Origin: CAIVAT01 sp037128705
GTDB taxonomy: Bacteria > Bacteroidota > Bacteroidia > Bacteroidales > FEN-979
Reading direction: 5' to 3'
DNA: 64,000 nucleotides
Assembly (NCBI GenBank): GCA_037128705.1
Contig: JBAXVX010000004.1
Coordinates: forward strand, 1 to 64,000
Made by a program: the position numbers and the translations under genes. Of the stretch, positions 42,760 to 52,223 are shown piece after piece. Below the pieces are notes generated by a model. That model worked only from the letters and a program-made list of their open reading frames with translations, was not told where the DNA came from and ran no database searches. The number at the start of each line of letters is the position of its first letter. Within the stretch, counting starts at the first letter, position 1.

Positions 42760-42793
42760 ATGAATCTACTATAAACATTTAAAATTCTTGATT

Positions 42794-44473
42794 ATGAAAC
42801 CATTATATACCCTTGCCGTCCTTTTTTTTCTTGCCACCGGTTTGTTGGCCCAGGAGCAAAAACATGTGGTGTTTTTAAAAGATAAAGAAAACAATCCCTA
42901 TTCTCTTACCAACCCTGAGGCTTTTCTTACCCAGCGCTCCATTGACCGCAGGGTAAAGTCAAATATTTCCCTCGACCTGAAGGATCTTCCGGTAACACCC
43001 GCTTATGTTGACCAAATCAAGGCTACAGGTGCGGTTGTAGTCTATACCCTGAAATGGTTCAACGGCGTTGTCGTAAATACAAATGATCCAACGGTATTGG
43101 CCGCCATCGCAGCGCTTCCGTTTGTTGATCACATCGACCAGGTGCTCACAAAAAAACCATTGCAGGTTGGCGGGGTTTCCGGTGTAAAACAGATGAATGA
43201 GATTCCTCCCTACATCCTGACCAAACCCGCTTCGGTTGTTGCCAGCAAATCGACAGGTTCACTCAGTTATGGCCAGGCCTTTAACCAGGTGCACATGATC
43301 TCTGTCGATGGTTTGCATGACCTGGGTTTTTCGGGCCAGGGCATGATGATTGCCATCCTGGATGCCGGGTTTTATCATGTGGACCAGATTCATGCTTTTG
43401 ACAGCCTCTGGGACAACAATCAGATTCTCGGAACCCGCGATTTTAACATCCCCGGGAATAATGTATTTGGCGATGACATGCATACGCATGGCACCAGTGT
43501 TCTTTCTACAATCGGGGCGAACCTCCCGGGACAGATCGTTGGAACAGCCCCTCATGCCTCTTTCTGGTTGATCCGCACCGAAGTTGCCGACTATGAAGCC
43601 CTCATTGAGGAATACAATTGGGCAGGTGGCGCTGAATTTGCCGATAGCCTCGGTGCAGATGTGATCAATTCATCACTCGGATATACAACCTTCGACAACC
43701 CTTTATTCAACCATACCTATGCGGATATGGATGGCAATACCACTCCCATTACCCGCGCTGCCGACATGGCTACCAGCCGCGGAATGATGGTGGTTAATGC
43801 TGCAGGAAATGAAGGCGGGTCATCCTGGCAATACATTGGTGCCCCGGCCGACGGGGACAGTGTGTTATCGATTGGTGCAGTCGATGCTGGCGGCCATTAT
43901 GCCTCTTTCAGCTCAACCGGACCTACGGCCGATGGCCGGATAAAGCCAGATATTATGGCCCAGGGCCAGGGAACGACAGTAGTGGATGGATCGGGATGGG
44001 TAGTCCAGGGGAGTGGAACCTCCTTCGCCTCTCCGATTATGGCTGGAGCCATGGCCTGTTTATGGCAGTCAACTCCTCTGTTTTCAGCCCAGGTACTTCG
44101 CGATGCTGTGAGAAACACCGCCTCCAAAGCATCAACGCCCAATAATCTGTATGGCTATGGAATCCCAAACATGATGAATGCCATGCTGCTTCTTTCAGCC
44201 CCGTCCGGAACACCGGAATTGAAACAACCTTTTACCCTGTTCCCGGTGCCATTTTCAAGCGCCCCCACACTATCCAGCACCCTGCAGAAACCTGAACCGG
44301 TGAAGCTGGAGATTCTATCTGTCTCAGGCCAAATGATCAGTACACGTACATTCGATGTAAATAATGCGTCCGCCATTGTTCTGGGCGACTTTGATCTCAT
44401 GCCGGCGGGTCTTTACTTCATTCGCATAAGCAGTACGTCAGGTCAGCAGGTTCTCAGGGCGATTAAATTATAA
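42794..44473 (+). CDS. S8 family serine protease (subtilase), T9SS cargo
   Basis: About 559 residues. The signal peptide is residues 1-19 (FFLATGLLAQ). A propeptide-like N-terminal region includes the Bacteroidota subtilase pattern FLTQRSIDRR. The subtilisin triad is intact: Asp190 (MIAILDAGF), His232 (HTHGTS) and Ser410 (GSGTSFASPIMAG), with the oxyanion asparagine in NAAGNEG. A T9SS sorting domain of about 75 residues ends the protein (FPVPFSSAP to MPAGLYFIR). It should be an extracellular endopeptidase. The ATG at 42794 is preferred to a TTG six bases upstream. Confidence 0.94.
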   Translation: MKPLYTLAVLFFLATGLLAQEQKHVVFLKDKENNPYSLTNPEAFLTQRSIDRRVKSNISLDLKDLPVTPAYVDQIKATGAVVVYTLKWFNGVVVNTNDPTVLAAIAALPFVDHIDQVLTKKPLQVGGVSGVKQMNEIPPYILTKPASVVASKSTGSLSYGQAFNQVHMISVDGLHDLGFSGQGMMIAILDAGFYHVDQIHAFDSLWDNNQILGTRDFNIPGNNVFGDDMHTHGTSVLSTIGANLPGQIVGTAPHASFWLIRTEVADYEALIEEYNWAGGAEFADSLGADVINSSLGYTTFDNPLFNHTYADMDGNTTPITRAADMATSRGMMVVNAAGNEGGSSWQYIGAPADGDSVLSIGAVDAGGHYASFSSTGPTADGRIKPDIMAQGQGTTVVDGSGWVVQGSGTSFASPIMAGAMACLWQSTPLFSAQVLRDAVRNTASKASTPNNLYGYGIPNMMNAMLLLSAPSGTPELKQPFTLFPVPFSSAPTLSSTLQKPEPVKLEILSVSGQMISTRTFDVNNASAIVLGDFDLMPAGLYFIRISSTSGQQVLRAIKL

Positions 44474-44697
44474 TTCAGGGACCCAGGTTTCTACCATCTT
44501 CGTAATCTTTCAGGTATAATGTCTGACAAACACAAATGCTTGTCATGAAATAACTACGCTATGCCTGATTCTGCTGTCATCCTGTTTGATCATTGGAATA
44601 GGAAGTTTGATCAAGAATTTTACTCTTTTTACCGAAATTTTCAGGTGGTTTGAACCAGAGGCCCTATATTTGAATTGATTCTAAAACCCGGATATTT
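44474..44697 (+). promoter_or_regulatory. Intergenic region with promoter of the prolyl oligopeptidase gene
   Basis: No gene is visible in these 224 bp. TATATTTG at 44665-44672 is a perfect -7 element 26 nt before the ATG. Further upstream two direct repeats GTTTGATCA (44584-44592 and 44605-44613) lie 21 bp apart, two helical turns. A weak TGACAA/TTGTCA hairpin (44524-44545) could belong to the 3' end of the subtilase transcript. Confidence 0.5.
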
Positions 44698-46767
44698 ATG
44701 AAAAACAGTTTGACGCTTTTGCTTTTATGCCTGTCGCTTGGCAGTAATGCCCAGGTAACGTTCAACCCGCCACCCACAGCGAAAAATCCAGTCGTAGATA
44801 CCCTGCATGGGTTCCTGTTAACAGATAATTACCGTTGGCTTGAAGACAAGACCGACCCAAAAGTGGTTGAATGGACGAAGGCACAACATGATTACACCAT
44901 TCAATACCTGAATGCCACACAAAAGAGCCATTCAGGACTACGCGAAGAGGTGGCAGCATACATCGATATGGATTACGAAGGGCCGCTCAGCAAGGAGGGA
45001 AAACGGGTATTCCAGACAATTAAAAAGAAGGGGGATAAACAATCTTCCGTGTATACCATACTCGATGGAAAAAAAATACAGATCTGGGACCCGGTAAAAC
45101 TTGACACCTCGGGCAAAACCTCTACCACTTCTGTTCAATATACCTACGACGGTGAACGTGCTGCTGTAAGCGTTCAGAAAAGCGGAGCAGAAATCTCCAC
45201 TACCTACATCATAGAAACCCGGACTGGCAAAATCCTTTATCCACCACTTGAAAATATTTTCGGATACCAATGGACCAAAGACCAGCAGCATGCCTATTTC
45301 ACTATACGGAGCCAGGCCGATGTCGACAGTCAGGCCCCACTGAAGAGCTACCTGTGGAAGGTGGGCGACCCTGTTGAAAAGGCCCAGTTCATAGGAACTA
45401 CAAAAGATGCAAAGGATTCCTATTACATTTATGATAACAGGTATAGTGATGTTACCTTTTATGGAGAGGGTAACTTCAACTCCAACAACTGTAAAATGAG
45501 AAAAACCGGCACTGGCGATGACGGGATTTCCATTTACGATAGCAAGGATTTCCAGGCCTATCCCAATGCAATCGGAGATAAATTGTATATCCTGACAAAC
45601 GACCATGCCCCCAATTACCGGTTCATGGTTGCCAGCAAGCAAAAACCAGGTTACAAAGACTGGCAGGTGCTTATTCCCGAAGGTGCCACCGTCATTCAGA
45701 ATGTGGAGGTGTTAAAAGACGGAAGACTGATCGTCCAGGATAAAAAAGATATCCAGAGCCGGCTGACCCTGCATGATTCCAAAGGGAAGGTGATCAAACC
45801 CATCGCTTTGCCCGAAATCGGGAATGTGGATTATGTCAGTTTCGACCGGGAAGAGGATTCTGTTTATATCTATATGAGCACCTTTACCTCACCTGGAAAA
45901 ATGTACGTTGCCTCCCCCTCCAATTTCAAGTGGCGGTTGTACTATGAAAGGAAAATGCCCATTGACATGAGCAACATTGTGGGCGAAATTAAATTTTATT
46001 ACACCAAGGACAGTACCCGCATCCCGTGCCTGGTAGTTCACCGGAAAGATATGAAAATGGATGGGAACAACCCGGTTCTTCTCACAGCTTATGGCGGGTT
46101 CAGGATCGGCATTACACCGGGATATTATGGTTATTATGCCCCCTTTATCAATCGCGGCGGTATCGTGGTGGAGCCAGGGATCAGGGGAGGGGATGAATAT
46201 GGCGAAAAATGGCACGACGAGGGAATGCTGCTGAACAAACAGAACTGCTTCGACGATTTCAATGCATGTGCCGAATGGCTCGTTAAGGAGAAATACACCA
46301 ACACCGGCCGGATAGTTGCCGAAGGAGGAAGCAACGGTGGATTACTTATGGGTGCCATTGCAACCCAAAGGCCCGACTTGTATAAAGCGGTGATTTGTGC
46401 GGTTCCGCTGCTCGACATGATCCGTTTTCATAAATTTTTGATTGCCCGGTACTGGATCCCCGAATATGGCTCCTCTGACAATGAGACCGATTTCAGAAAT
46501 CTGCTCAGCTACTCACCTTACCATCATATCAGGCTGGGCATCAACCTGCCTACCATGCTGGTGAGGACCGGTGCCAATGACAGCCGGGTAGATCCGTTGC
46601 ATGCAAAGAAATTCACGGCGGCCCTTCAGAACAACCCGGGCCAGATCAATCCAATCCTCCTTTATATTGATTATAATGTGGGTCATGGCTCCGGCCAGGC
46701 CACCAAACAACGGATTGACAACATCATGGTTGATTTCGAATTCCTGATGAACCAGCTAGCTATGTAG
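44698..46767 (+). CDS. Prolyl oligopeptidase (S9A family)
   Basis: A 689-residue serine peptidase cleaving after proline in short peptides. The signal peptide (residues 1-18, LGSNAQ) places it in the periplasm, since there is no T9SS domain. An N-terminal beta-propeller is followed by the alpha/beta-hydrolase domain with Ser545 (AEGGSNGGLL), Asp628 (GANDSRVDP) and His663 (VGHGSG). The usual entry segment DNYRWLED is present near the N-terminus. It is followed by a good intrinsic terminator, so it is a single-gene unit. Confidence 0.95.
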   Translation: MKNSLTLLLLCLSLGSNAQVTFNPPPTAKNPVVDTLHGFLLTDNYRWLEDKTDPKVVEWTKAQHDYTIQYLNATQKSHSGLREEVAAYIDMDYEGPLSKEGKRVFQTIKKKGDKQSSVYTILDGKKIQIWDPVKLDTSGKTSTTSVQYTYDGERAAVSVQKSGAEISTTYIIETRTGKILYPPLENIFGYQWTKDQQHAYFTIRSQADVDSQAPLKSYLWKVGDPVEKAQFIGTTKDAKDSYYIYDNRYSDVTFYGEGNFNSNNCKMRKTGTGDDGISIYDSKDFQAYPNAIGDKLYILTNDHAPNYRFMVASKQKPGYKDWQVLIPEGATVIQNVEVLKDGRLIVQDKKDIQSRLTLHDSKGKVIKPIALPEIGNVDYVSFDREEDSVYIYMSTFTSPGKMYVASPSNFKWRLYYERKMPIDMSNIVGEIKFYYTKDSTRIPCLVVHRKDMKMDGNNPVLLTAYGGFRIGITPGYYGYYAPFINRGGIVVEPGIRGGDEYGEKWHDEGMLLNKQNCFDDFNACAEWLVKEKYTNTGRIVAEGGSNGGLLMGAIATQRPDLYKAVICAVPLLDMIRFHKFLIARYWIPEYGSSDNETDFRNLLSYSPYHHIRLGINLPTMLVRTGANDSRVDPLHAKKFTAALQNNPGQINPILLYIDYNVGHGSGQATKQRIDNIMVDFEFLMNQLAM

Positions 46768-46796
46768 CGAAGACGCAGGATATTCATTTTTCCGGT

Positions 46797-46833
46797 AAAG
46801 CGGGCAGTTCTACCAAAAGCCGCCCGCTTTTTT
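46797..46833 (+). terminator. Intrinsic terminator after the prolyl oligopeptidase gene
   Basis: A perfect 9-bp stem AAAGCGGGC/GCCCGCTTT with a 16-nt loop is followed by TTT, giving a run of six T with the stem end. It lies 30 nt behind the stop codon. Confidence 0.8.
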
Positions 46834-46886
46834 CATCCAACCATGACCGAAAACGGATCCCAAAAATAAAATAATTGGTAAAAAAC

Positions 46887-46917
46887 TTGACATCAGGAAA
46901 CAAATGTAGTATTATTG
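46887..46917 (+). promoter_or_regulatory. Putative promoter of the SPFH cassette
   Basis: TTG (46887-46889), a 20-bp spacer and TATTATTG (46910-46917, one mismatch to TAnnTTTG) fit a Bacteroidota promoter. The leader of about 40 nt is AT-rich with repeated TAATATCAT. Confidence 0.5.
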
Positions 46918-46962
46918 CAAAATCATTTTAATATCATATTAATATCATTAATCTGAAGCAAA

Positions 46963-47832
46963 ATGGAAAAAGAAAAACTTAGTTCAGTCAATTCCGGGTA
47001 TACGGGGGTGGTGATGACGCTCCTTTTTTTCGCACTGTCAATTTGTGGGATTATTTTTTTTAACCAGTCCCCTGTCATTATCATTTTAAGTGTGGTTCTG
47101 ATGTTGGTCGGGGTGTTCACCAGTATCGGGCTGATGGTTATCAACCCCAACGAATCATCGGTGCTTGTGCTTTTCGGCGAATACAAAGGGACCATTAAAA
47201 AGAATGGATTTTTTTGGGTGAATCCGTTTTACATTAAGAAGAAGATCTCCCTCAGGGCAAACAACCTCAACCGTGATCCCATTAAAGTAAACGACAAACT
47301 CGGCAACCCCATCATGATCGGATGTGTGCTTGTGTGGAGGGTGAAGGACACTTACAAGGCCGCTTTTGAAGTGGGTGATTACACCCATTTTGTCGACATC
47401 CAGAGTGAGTCGGCTACACGTAAACTTGCAGGGCATTATGCCTATGATAATTTCGATGATGAGCAAAAAGAAATAACGTTAAGGGCCGGCGGAGAAGAGG
47501 TTCACCTGGCACTCGAGCGCGAATTGTCCGAACGTTTATCCATGGCCGGAATTGAAGTGATGGAGGCCCGGATAAGTTACCTGGCTTATGCTTCGGAGAT
47601 AGCCGGTGCCATGTTGCGTCGCCAGCAGGCAACCGCGGTGGTGGCCGCCCGTACCAAGATTGTGGAAGGCGCGGTAAGCATGGTGGAGCTTGCGCTCAAT
47701 GCCCTGAGTAAAAAACAAATCATCAACCTGGACGAGGATAAAAAAGCCTCCATGGTAAGCAACCTGATGGTGGTGCTTTGTTCCGACAAGGATACTACCC
47801 CGGTAGTCAATACAGGGACATTGCATCAATAG
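46963..47832 (+). CDS. SPFH-domain membrane protein (stomatin/prohibitin-like)
   Basis: A 289-residue protein with two N-terminal transmembrane helices (about 14-34 and 37-58) followed by an SPFH/band-7 domain (about 60-240: VINPNESSVLVLFGEYKG, FFWVNPFY, LERELSERLSMAGIEV). Such proteins form large membrane-bound rings that scaffold membrane microdomains or control proteases. It is followed by a ribbon-helix-helix gene 6 nt later and a DUF1648 gene, an arrangement I recall from other Bacteroidota. Confidence 0.92.
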   Translation: MEKEKLSSVNSGYTGVVMTLLFFALSICGIIFFNQSPVIIILSVVLMLVGVFTSIGLMVINPNESSVLVLFGEYKGTIKKNGFFWVNPFYIKKKISLRANNLNRDPIKVNDKLGNPIMIGCVLVWRVKDTYKAAFEVGDYTHFVDIQSESATRKLAGHYAYDNFDDEQKEITLRAGGEEVHLALERELSERLSMAGIEVMEARISYLAYASEIAGAMLRRQQATAVVAARTKIVEGAVSMVELALNALSKKQIINLDEDKKASMVSNLMVVLCSDKDTTPVVNTGTLHQ

Positions 47833-47838
47833 AACGGG

Positions 47839-48039
47839 ATGTCAAATAAAAAGGTATTCATGCTCCGGGTCAATCCGGATATTTACGACGCCCTCGAGAA
47901 ATGGGCTGCTGATGAATTCCGCAGTGTAAACGGGCAGATCGAGTGGATTCTCGACGCTTCACTGAAGGGGCATCGGCGGTCGCCGGGGAAAAAAATACTT
48001 CCAGCCGGAGATTTAACAAATAACAAATCAAAACCATGA
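47839..48039 (+). CDS. Arc-like ribbon-helix-helix protein
   Basis: A 66-residue protein with an Arc/MetJ-type ribbon-helix-helix (FMLRVNPDIYDALEKWAADE, SVNGQIEWILDASL). The beta strand carries the usual alternating basic and hydrophobic residues of DNA contacts. The basic tail is probably disordered. It lies between the SPFH gene (6 nt) and the DUF1648 gene (4-bp overlap), so it could regulate this cassette. No toxin gene accompanies it. Confidence 0.85.
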   Translation: MSNKKVFMLRVNPDIYDALEKWAADEFRSVNGQIEWILDASLKGHRRSPGKKILPAGDLTNNKSKP

Positions 48040-48575
48040 TCAGCGGAGTTAATTTCGGATTATTCCGGCGTACCCGGGAACCTAACCGGCCGGTTATCAG
48101 GCCTGAGATGACACCTGTCGACTGGCTTCTAGAGACCATGGCGCTCGTTGGCCTGGGAGTTTTTCTTGGGTATGTTGCCTATTACTATCCGAAACTACCG
48201 GCATCCATTCCAACCCATTTCAATGCTGCAGGTGTGGCGGATGAATACGGAACCAGGGCATCCATCCTTTTCCTGCCGGTGATAGCCCTGTCTATCTATG
48301 TCATGATGACCCTCATTAACCTGGTTCCGTATACTTTCAACTACCCGGGGAAGATCACCCCTGCAAATGCATTGCGGCAATACACGCTGGCCACCCGGTT
48401 GGTGAGATACCTGAAAACGCTTCTGGTCCTCCTGTTCTTTTATATCAGTTATTCAACAACTCGGGTAGCCATCAATGAAGCCTCAGGCCTCGGATTATGG
48501 TTTCTTCCTGTCTTCCTGAGTTTCCTTTTTATTCCAATCATCGTATACATGGTGATGGCGCTCAGCAAAAAATGA
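48036..48575 (+). CDS. DUF1648 membrane protein
   Basis: A 179-residue membrane protein with about four helices. The DUF1648 signature lies after the first helix (YPKLPASIPTHFNAAGVADE, with the conserved P-x-H-F-N). The family includes SdpI-like immunity/growth regulators, but its molecular role is unknown. The ATG overlaps the stop of the Arc-like gene (ATGA). Confidence 0.88.
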   Translation: MISGVNFGLFRRTREPNRPVIRPEMTPVDWLLETMALVGLGVFLGYVAYYYPKLPASIPTHFNAAGVADEYGTRASILFLPVIALSIYVMMTLINLVPYTFNYPGKITPANALRQYTLATRLVRYLKTLLVLLFFYISYSTTRVAINEASGLGLWFLPVFLSFLFIPIIVYMVMALSKK

Positions 48576-48586
48576 CTGTTATTTCA

Positions 48587-48594
48587 TACTTTTG
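48587..48594 (+). promoter_or_regulatory. tyrS: Promoter -7 element of tyrS
   Basis: TACTTTTG matches TAnnTTTG, 13 nt before the ATG at 48608. Its position rules out longer tyrS frames that begin inside the DUF1648 gene. No -33 TTG is evident. Confidence 0.6.
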
Positions 48595-48607
48595 CAAAAA
48601 AAACGGA

Positions 48608-49888
48608 ATGAATTTCATTGAAGAACTCCGGTGGAGAGGTATGATCCACGATATGACGCCAGGCACGGAAGAACAATTGCTGAAAGAGATGACATCGGGA
48701 TACATCGGATATGATCCCACAAGCGATTCCCTGCACATCGGCAACCTTGCCTCGATCATGATGCTGGTGCATCTGCAGCGGGCAGGTCATAAGCCCTTTG
48801 TCCTGGTCGGAGGCGCTACCGGAATGATCGGCGATCCTTCGGGAAAATCAGAAGAGCGCAATCTTCTGGACGAAATTACGCTGAGATCCAATCAGAATTG
48901 TATTCAGAAACAACTTGAAAAATTTCTTGAATTCAGTTGCGGCCCAAATTCAGCCGTCATGGTGAATAACTATGACTGGATGAAGGAGTTTTCGTTCCTT
49001 AATTTTCTTCGTGAAGTCGGCAAGCATATTACGGTAAATTACATGATTGCAAAAGATTCGGTGAAGAAACGGATGGAGTCTGGGTCGGGAATCTCCTTCA
49101 CCGAATTTACCTACCAGCTCGTCCAGGGTTACGATTTTTGCTGGCTTTTCGAGCATCGTCAGGTGAAGCTTCAGATGGGAGGTTCCGATCAATGGGGCAA
49201 CATTGTTACCGGAACGGAACTGATCCGCAGGAAATTAAGCGGTGATGCCTTTGCACTTACCTGCCCGCTGATCACCAAGGCCGACGGTGGTAAATTTGGG
49301 AAAACCGAATCCGGGAATGTATGGCTTGATGCAAAAAAAACATCTCCCTATAAATTCTATCAGTTCTGGCTCAATGCAAGCGATTCCGATGCTTCGGAAT
49401 ACATTAAAAAGTTTACCCTGCTGTCAAGAGAGGAGATCGACGCCCTTCAGAAAAAACATGATGAGGCCCCCCATCTGAGGGTTTTACAAAAAGCACTGGC
49501 TGAAGAGATCACAATCAGGGTCCACTCCCTGGAAGATTTAAAGGCAGCCATGGAAGCTTCGGAAATACTCTTTGGCAAAGGTACCAGGGAAACGCTCATG
49601 AATTTATCGGAAGAGACCCTGCTTTCGGTGTTCGAAGGAGTTCCTCAAAGCGAGGTGATTAAAAATGAGTTGGTGAATTCCATGAATATTGTCGATTTTC
49701 TCACTGAAAAAACAAATATTTTTCCTTCCAGGGGCGAAGCGCGCAGAATGCTGAAGGAGGGCGGTGTCCAGGTCAATAAAACGAGGGTGGACGAATCCTT
49801 TGTTGTGGATCATCAAATTCTTGCCAACGACAAGTACATCCTGGTTCAAAAGGGTAAGAAAAATTATTTCCTGGTTAAGGCAGTATAG
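48608..49888 (+). CDS. tyrS: Tyrosyl-tRNA synthetase
   Basis: A 426-residue class I synthetase charging tRNA-Tyr. The HIGH motif reads HIGN (43-46, SLHIGNLAS), and the KMSKS loop reads KFGKT (229-233), as usual in bacterial TyrRS. An S4 RNA-binding domain forms the C-terminus (about 360-426, FPSRGEARRMLKEGGVQV). The start at 48608 is set by the promoter box just upstream. Confidence 0.97.
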   Translation: MNFIEELRWRGMIHDMTPGTEEQLLKEMTSGYIGYDPTSDSLHIGNLASIMMLVHLQRAGHKPFVLVGGATGMIGDPSGKSEERNLLDEITLRSNQNCIQKQLEKFLEFSCGPNSAVMVNNYDWMKEFSFLNFLREVGKHITVNYMIAKDSVKKRMESGSGISFTEFTYQLVQGYDFCWLFEHRQVKLQMGGSDQWGNIVTGTELIRRKLSGDAFALTCPLITKADGGKFGKTESGNVWLDAKKTSPYKFYQFWLNASDSDASEYIKKFTLLSREEIDALQKKHDEAPHLRVLQKALAEEITIRVHSLEDLKAAMEASEILFGKGTRETLMNLSEETLLSVFEGVPQSEVIKNELVNSMNIVDFLTEKTNIFPSRGEARRMLKEGGVQVNKTRVDESFVVDHQILANDKYILVQKGKKNYFLVKAV

Positions 49889-49951
49889 CAGGATTTTGAT
49901 TCCTGACAGGCATTGATGTGTCGCTGAAATCCGGTTGTTTATCCCCGGAGA

Positions 49952-51124
49952 TTATTTTGAAAAGCCCTCTGCATCGTTGAAGGTGCAGTTGATCACCAGG
50001 ATTCCCGAGCTGTTGATAAAGCCCCATTTTGTCCCTTTTCGTACCAGCGAAAACCCATTTGAAAAATCATTGGCCACATCGAATTGAGGGTTGATTGTAT
50101 AAAGACCCTTCTTACTGATAAACCCCCACTGGGTTCCTTTCTTAACCCTGGCCAGATCTCCGTTGAAATCCTCAGCATCGTCAAACTGCGGATTGATGGT
50201 ATAGGTGCCCGATATATCAACATAGCCCCACTCCCGGCCCTTTTTCACCCTGGCAATCCCTTCTGAAAAATCACCTGCCTGATCAAATTGCGGGTTCACC
50301 GCCCAGGTCCCTTTTTTATCGATGTATCCCCACTGGTGCATTTTCTTCGCACTGGCCAGTCCATTAATAAATTTTCCCACTGCATCGAATTGCGGATTGA
50401 TAGTATAAGTTCCGGTTTTATCAATATACCCCCATTGAGTTCCTTTTCTTACCCGGGCCAGTTCACCGTCGAAATCTTCAGCATCATCAAACTGGGGGTT
50501 GATCTCCCATTTTCCCGTTTTATTGACGTATCCCCAGTCCTTCCCGATCCTTGCACGGGCCAATCCGTCAGAGAAGGGTCCCAATGCGCTGAATTGCGGG
50601 TTCACGGTATAATTTCCCTTATGGTCAATGAGGCCCCATAATACGCCCTTCTTTACCCGTGCAAGCCCTTCGTTGAAATCCTCTGCATCGTTGAATTGGG
50701 GATTGATCACAAATGTTCCTGTTTTATCGATATAACCCCAGTTTTTGAATTTAAAGACCCTGGCCAATCCGTTGCAGAAGTCCTCAGCCCCTTCAAACTG
50801 CGGGTTGATCACAAAAACTCCTTTATTATCAATATAACCCCAATCGCCCATGCTCCGGACCCGGGCAAAGCCATCAGAAAAGGATTTTGCATTCTCAAAC
50901 TGGGGTGTGATGGCATACTCCCCGGAACTGTTTATAAATCCCCATTCCTTCAATACTCTTACCAATGCCAGGAAATCATTCGTTCCCGCTTTTTTCAGGT
51001 TGGATTCAACCGGCGCTGTTTCTTTGGTTGGTTTTGGAGCAGCGGGTTTCCGTGTTGTATTTGGTCTCTGTCCAAAAACTGCACAGGACATCAGAAGAAT
51101 CAGGATAATCGAACATTTTTTCAT
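49952..51124 (-). CDS. Secreted WG-repeat protein
   Basis: A 390-residue exported protein. The signal peptide is about residues 1-18 (SCAVFGQ). A short Pro/Lys/Thr linker is followed by ten WG (KWG) repeats with a strict 34-residue period from Trp61 to the end, consensus WGYIDKTGTYTINPQFDDAE. The last repeat is truncated and ends at residue 390. WG repeats form beta-rich propeller- or solenoid-like scaffolds, but no enzymatic role is known. There is no T9SS domain. It is convergent with tyrS. Confidence 0.9.
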   Translation of the reverse strand: MKKCSIILILLMSCAVFGQRPNTTRKPAAPKPTKETAPVESNLKKAGTNDFLALVRVLKEWGFINSSGEYAITPQFENAKSFSDGFARVRSMGDWGYIDNKGVFVINPQFEGAEDFCNGLARVFKFKNWGYIDKTGTFVINPQFNDAEDFNEGLARVKKGVLWGLIDHKGNYTVNPQFSALGPFSDGLARARIGKDWGYVNKTGKWEINPQFDDAEDFDGELARVRKGTQWGYIDKTGTYTINPQFDAVGKFINGLASAKKMHQWGYIDKKGTWAVNPQFDQAGDFSEGIARVKKGREWGYVDISGTYTINPQFDDAEDFNGDLARVKKGTQWGFISKKGLYTINPQFDVANDFSNGFSLVRKGTKWGFINSSGILVINCTFNDAEGFSK

Positions 51125-51247
51125 ACTGGTCGGATTTACATTTGAAAAGTAAAGTTAACAATTCTCAGAAAAAACAAATTATTTTAAGAGGAATGAATCC
51201 TGTCACTGATTTTTTAATTGTCTGTGTGAAATTAAAAAAATGTCCTG

Positions 51248-51255
51248 TACATTTG
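51248..51255 (+). promoter_or_regulatory. Promoter -7 element of the 51.3-kb T9SS cargo gene
   Basis: TACATTTG matches TAnnTTTG, 17 nt before the ATG at 51273. It lies inside a longer open frame that starts at 51240, which supports the later start. Confidence 0.55.
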
Positions 51256-51272
51256 TTAAAAATCGATCATTT

Positions 51273-52223
51273 ATGGAAAAAATTAAAACTTCTCTTATCG
51301 TCGTCCTGATCAGCCTTTCCTTTATGGGTTCTGCACAATTTTATCCCCAGGACAGCATCTTGTTTGAAGTAAACACAGTGCCGGTAAAAATCTGGGACTC
51401 CCCGACCAATATATGGCAGATAGGATCTCCTCAGAAAACATACCTCAATGCGGCCTGGTCGGCGCCCAAAGGGATCATTACTGACACCATCATTCCCTAT
51501 CCCATCAATACAAATTCCACCTTCTCCTTTGTCATCAATTCAAAATCGCTGAAGCTGGATTTTGCGACCTATATCAGCTTCATGCAAAAATTCGATACCG
51601 ACACGTTGCTCGATCGCGGAATCATTGAGGCCTCGTACGACGGAGGAGGAGTTTGGTGTGAGCTGGGAAATACCGGGTGGGTCTGTCCCAACGGCCCGGC
51701 CTTGATAACCTGGGATCCCGATTCTTCCGTCAGTTCTCATCAAAAATACAACCATCTTGCCGTGACAAGCGGGAGATCTGACGGGTGGTTGTTTTCCCGT
51801 TGTATTTTAAACTGGATTGTCATTCTTCAGGGGACCGACGGGATTGTCCCGGACAGTGTGATGGTGCGATTTATTTTTACCAGCGATGGCTCCGCCACCG
51901 TATATGAAGGCTGGCTGATCGATAACATTGTGTTCGGCTATATGGATTACTTTACCGGGATTCCTGAAACTCCCGGGACCCAGTCGGACCTGATTATCTT
52001 CCCAAATCCGGTAACCGGCCAGTCGGCGATCAGGTATGAACAATTTTCAGGGCCAGTTACCCTCCGTATTTTTGATCGGACCGGTCGGCTGATCCGCCAG
52101 GAGGCGGAGGTAAAAACCGATAATCTGATTCTGGACCGGAAGGATTTTCTTCCTGGAATTTATTTGATGAAACTGGAGGAAAAGCAGGGTCATTCGCAAA
52201 CGACAAGGTTCATCGTGCAATGA
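51273..52223 (+). CDS. T9SS cargo protein of unknown function
   Basis: About 316 residues. A signal peptide (ISLSFMGSAQ) is followed by a beta-rich body of about 210 residues that I do not recognise, with a jelly-roll-like choice of residues (IIEASYDGGGVWCELGN, YEGWLIDNIVFGY). A T9SS type A sorting domain runs from IIFPNPVTG to the end. The segment around the IDNI motif resembles carbohydrate- or MAM-like beta-sandwiches that bind substrates on the surface, which is only a suggestion. Its stop overlaps the flavodoxin start. Confidence 0.8.
   Translation: MEKIKTSLIVVLISLSFMGSAQFYPQDSILFEVNTVPVKIWDSPTNIWQIGSPQKTYLNAAWSAPKGIITDTIIPYPINTNSTFSFVINSKSLKLDFATYISFMQKFDTDTLLDRGIIEASYDGGGVWCELGNTGWVCPNGPALITWDPDSSVSSHQKYNHLAVTSGRSDGWLFSRCILNWIVILQGTDGIVPDSVMVRFIFTSDGSATVYEGWLIDNIVFGYMDYFTGIPETPGTQSDLIIFPNPVTGQSAIRYEQFSGPVTLRIFDRTGRLIRQEAEVKTDNLILDRKDFLPGIYLMKLEEKQGHSQTTRFIVQ

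Noticed and set aside
49955..50944. 102-bp periodicity considered as a non-coding tandem repeat
   Set aside because: It encodes ten WG protein repeats with diverged codons and is fully explained by the gene.
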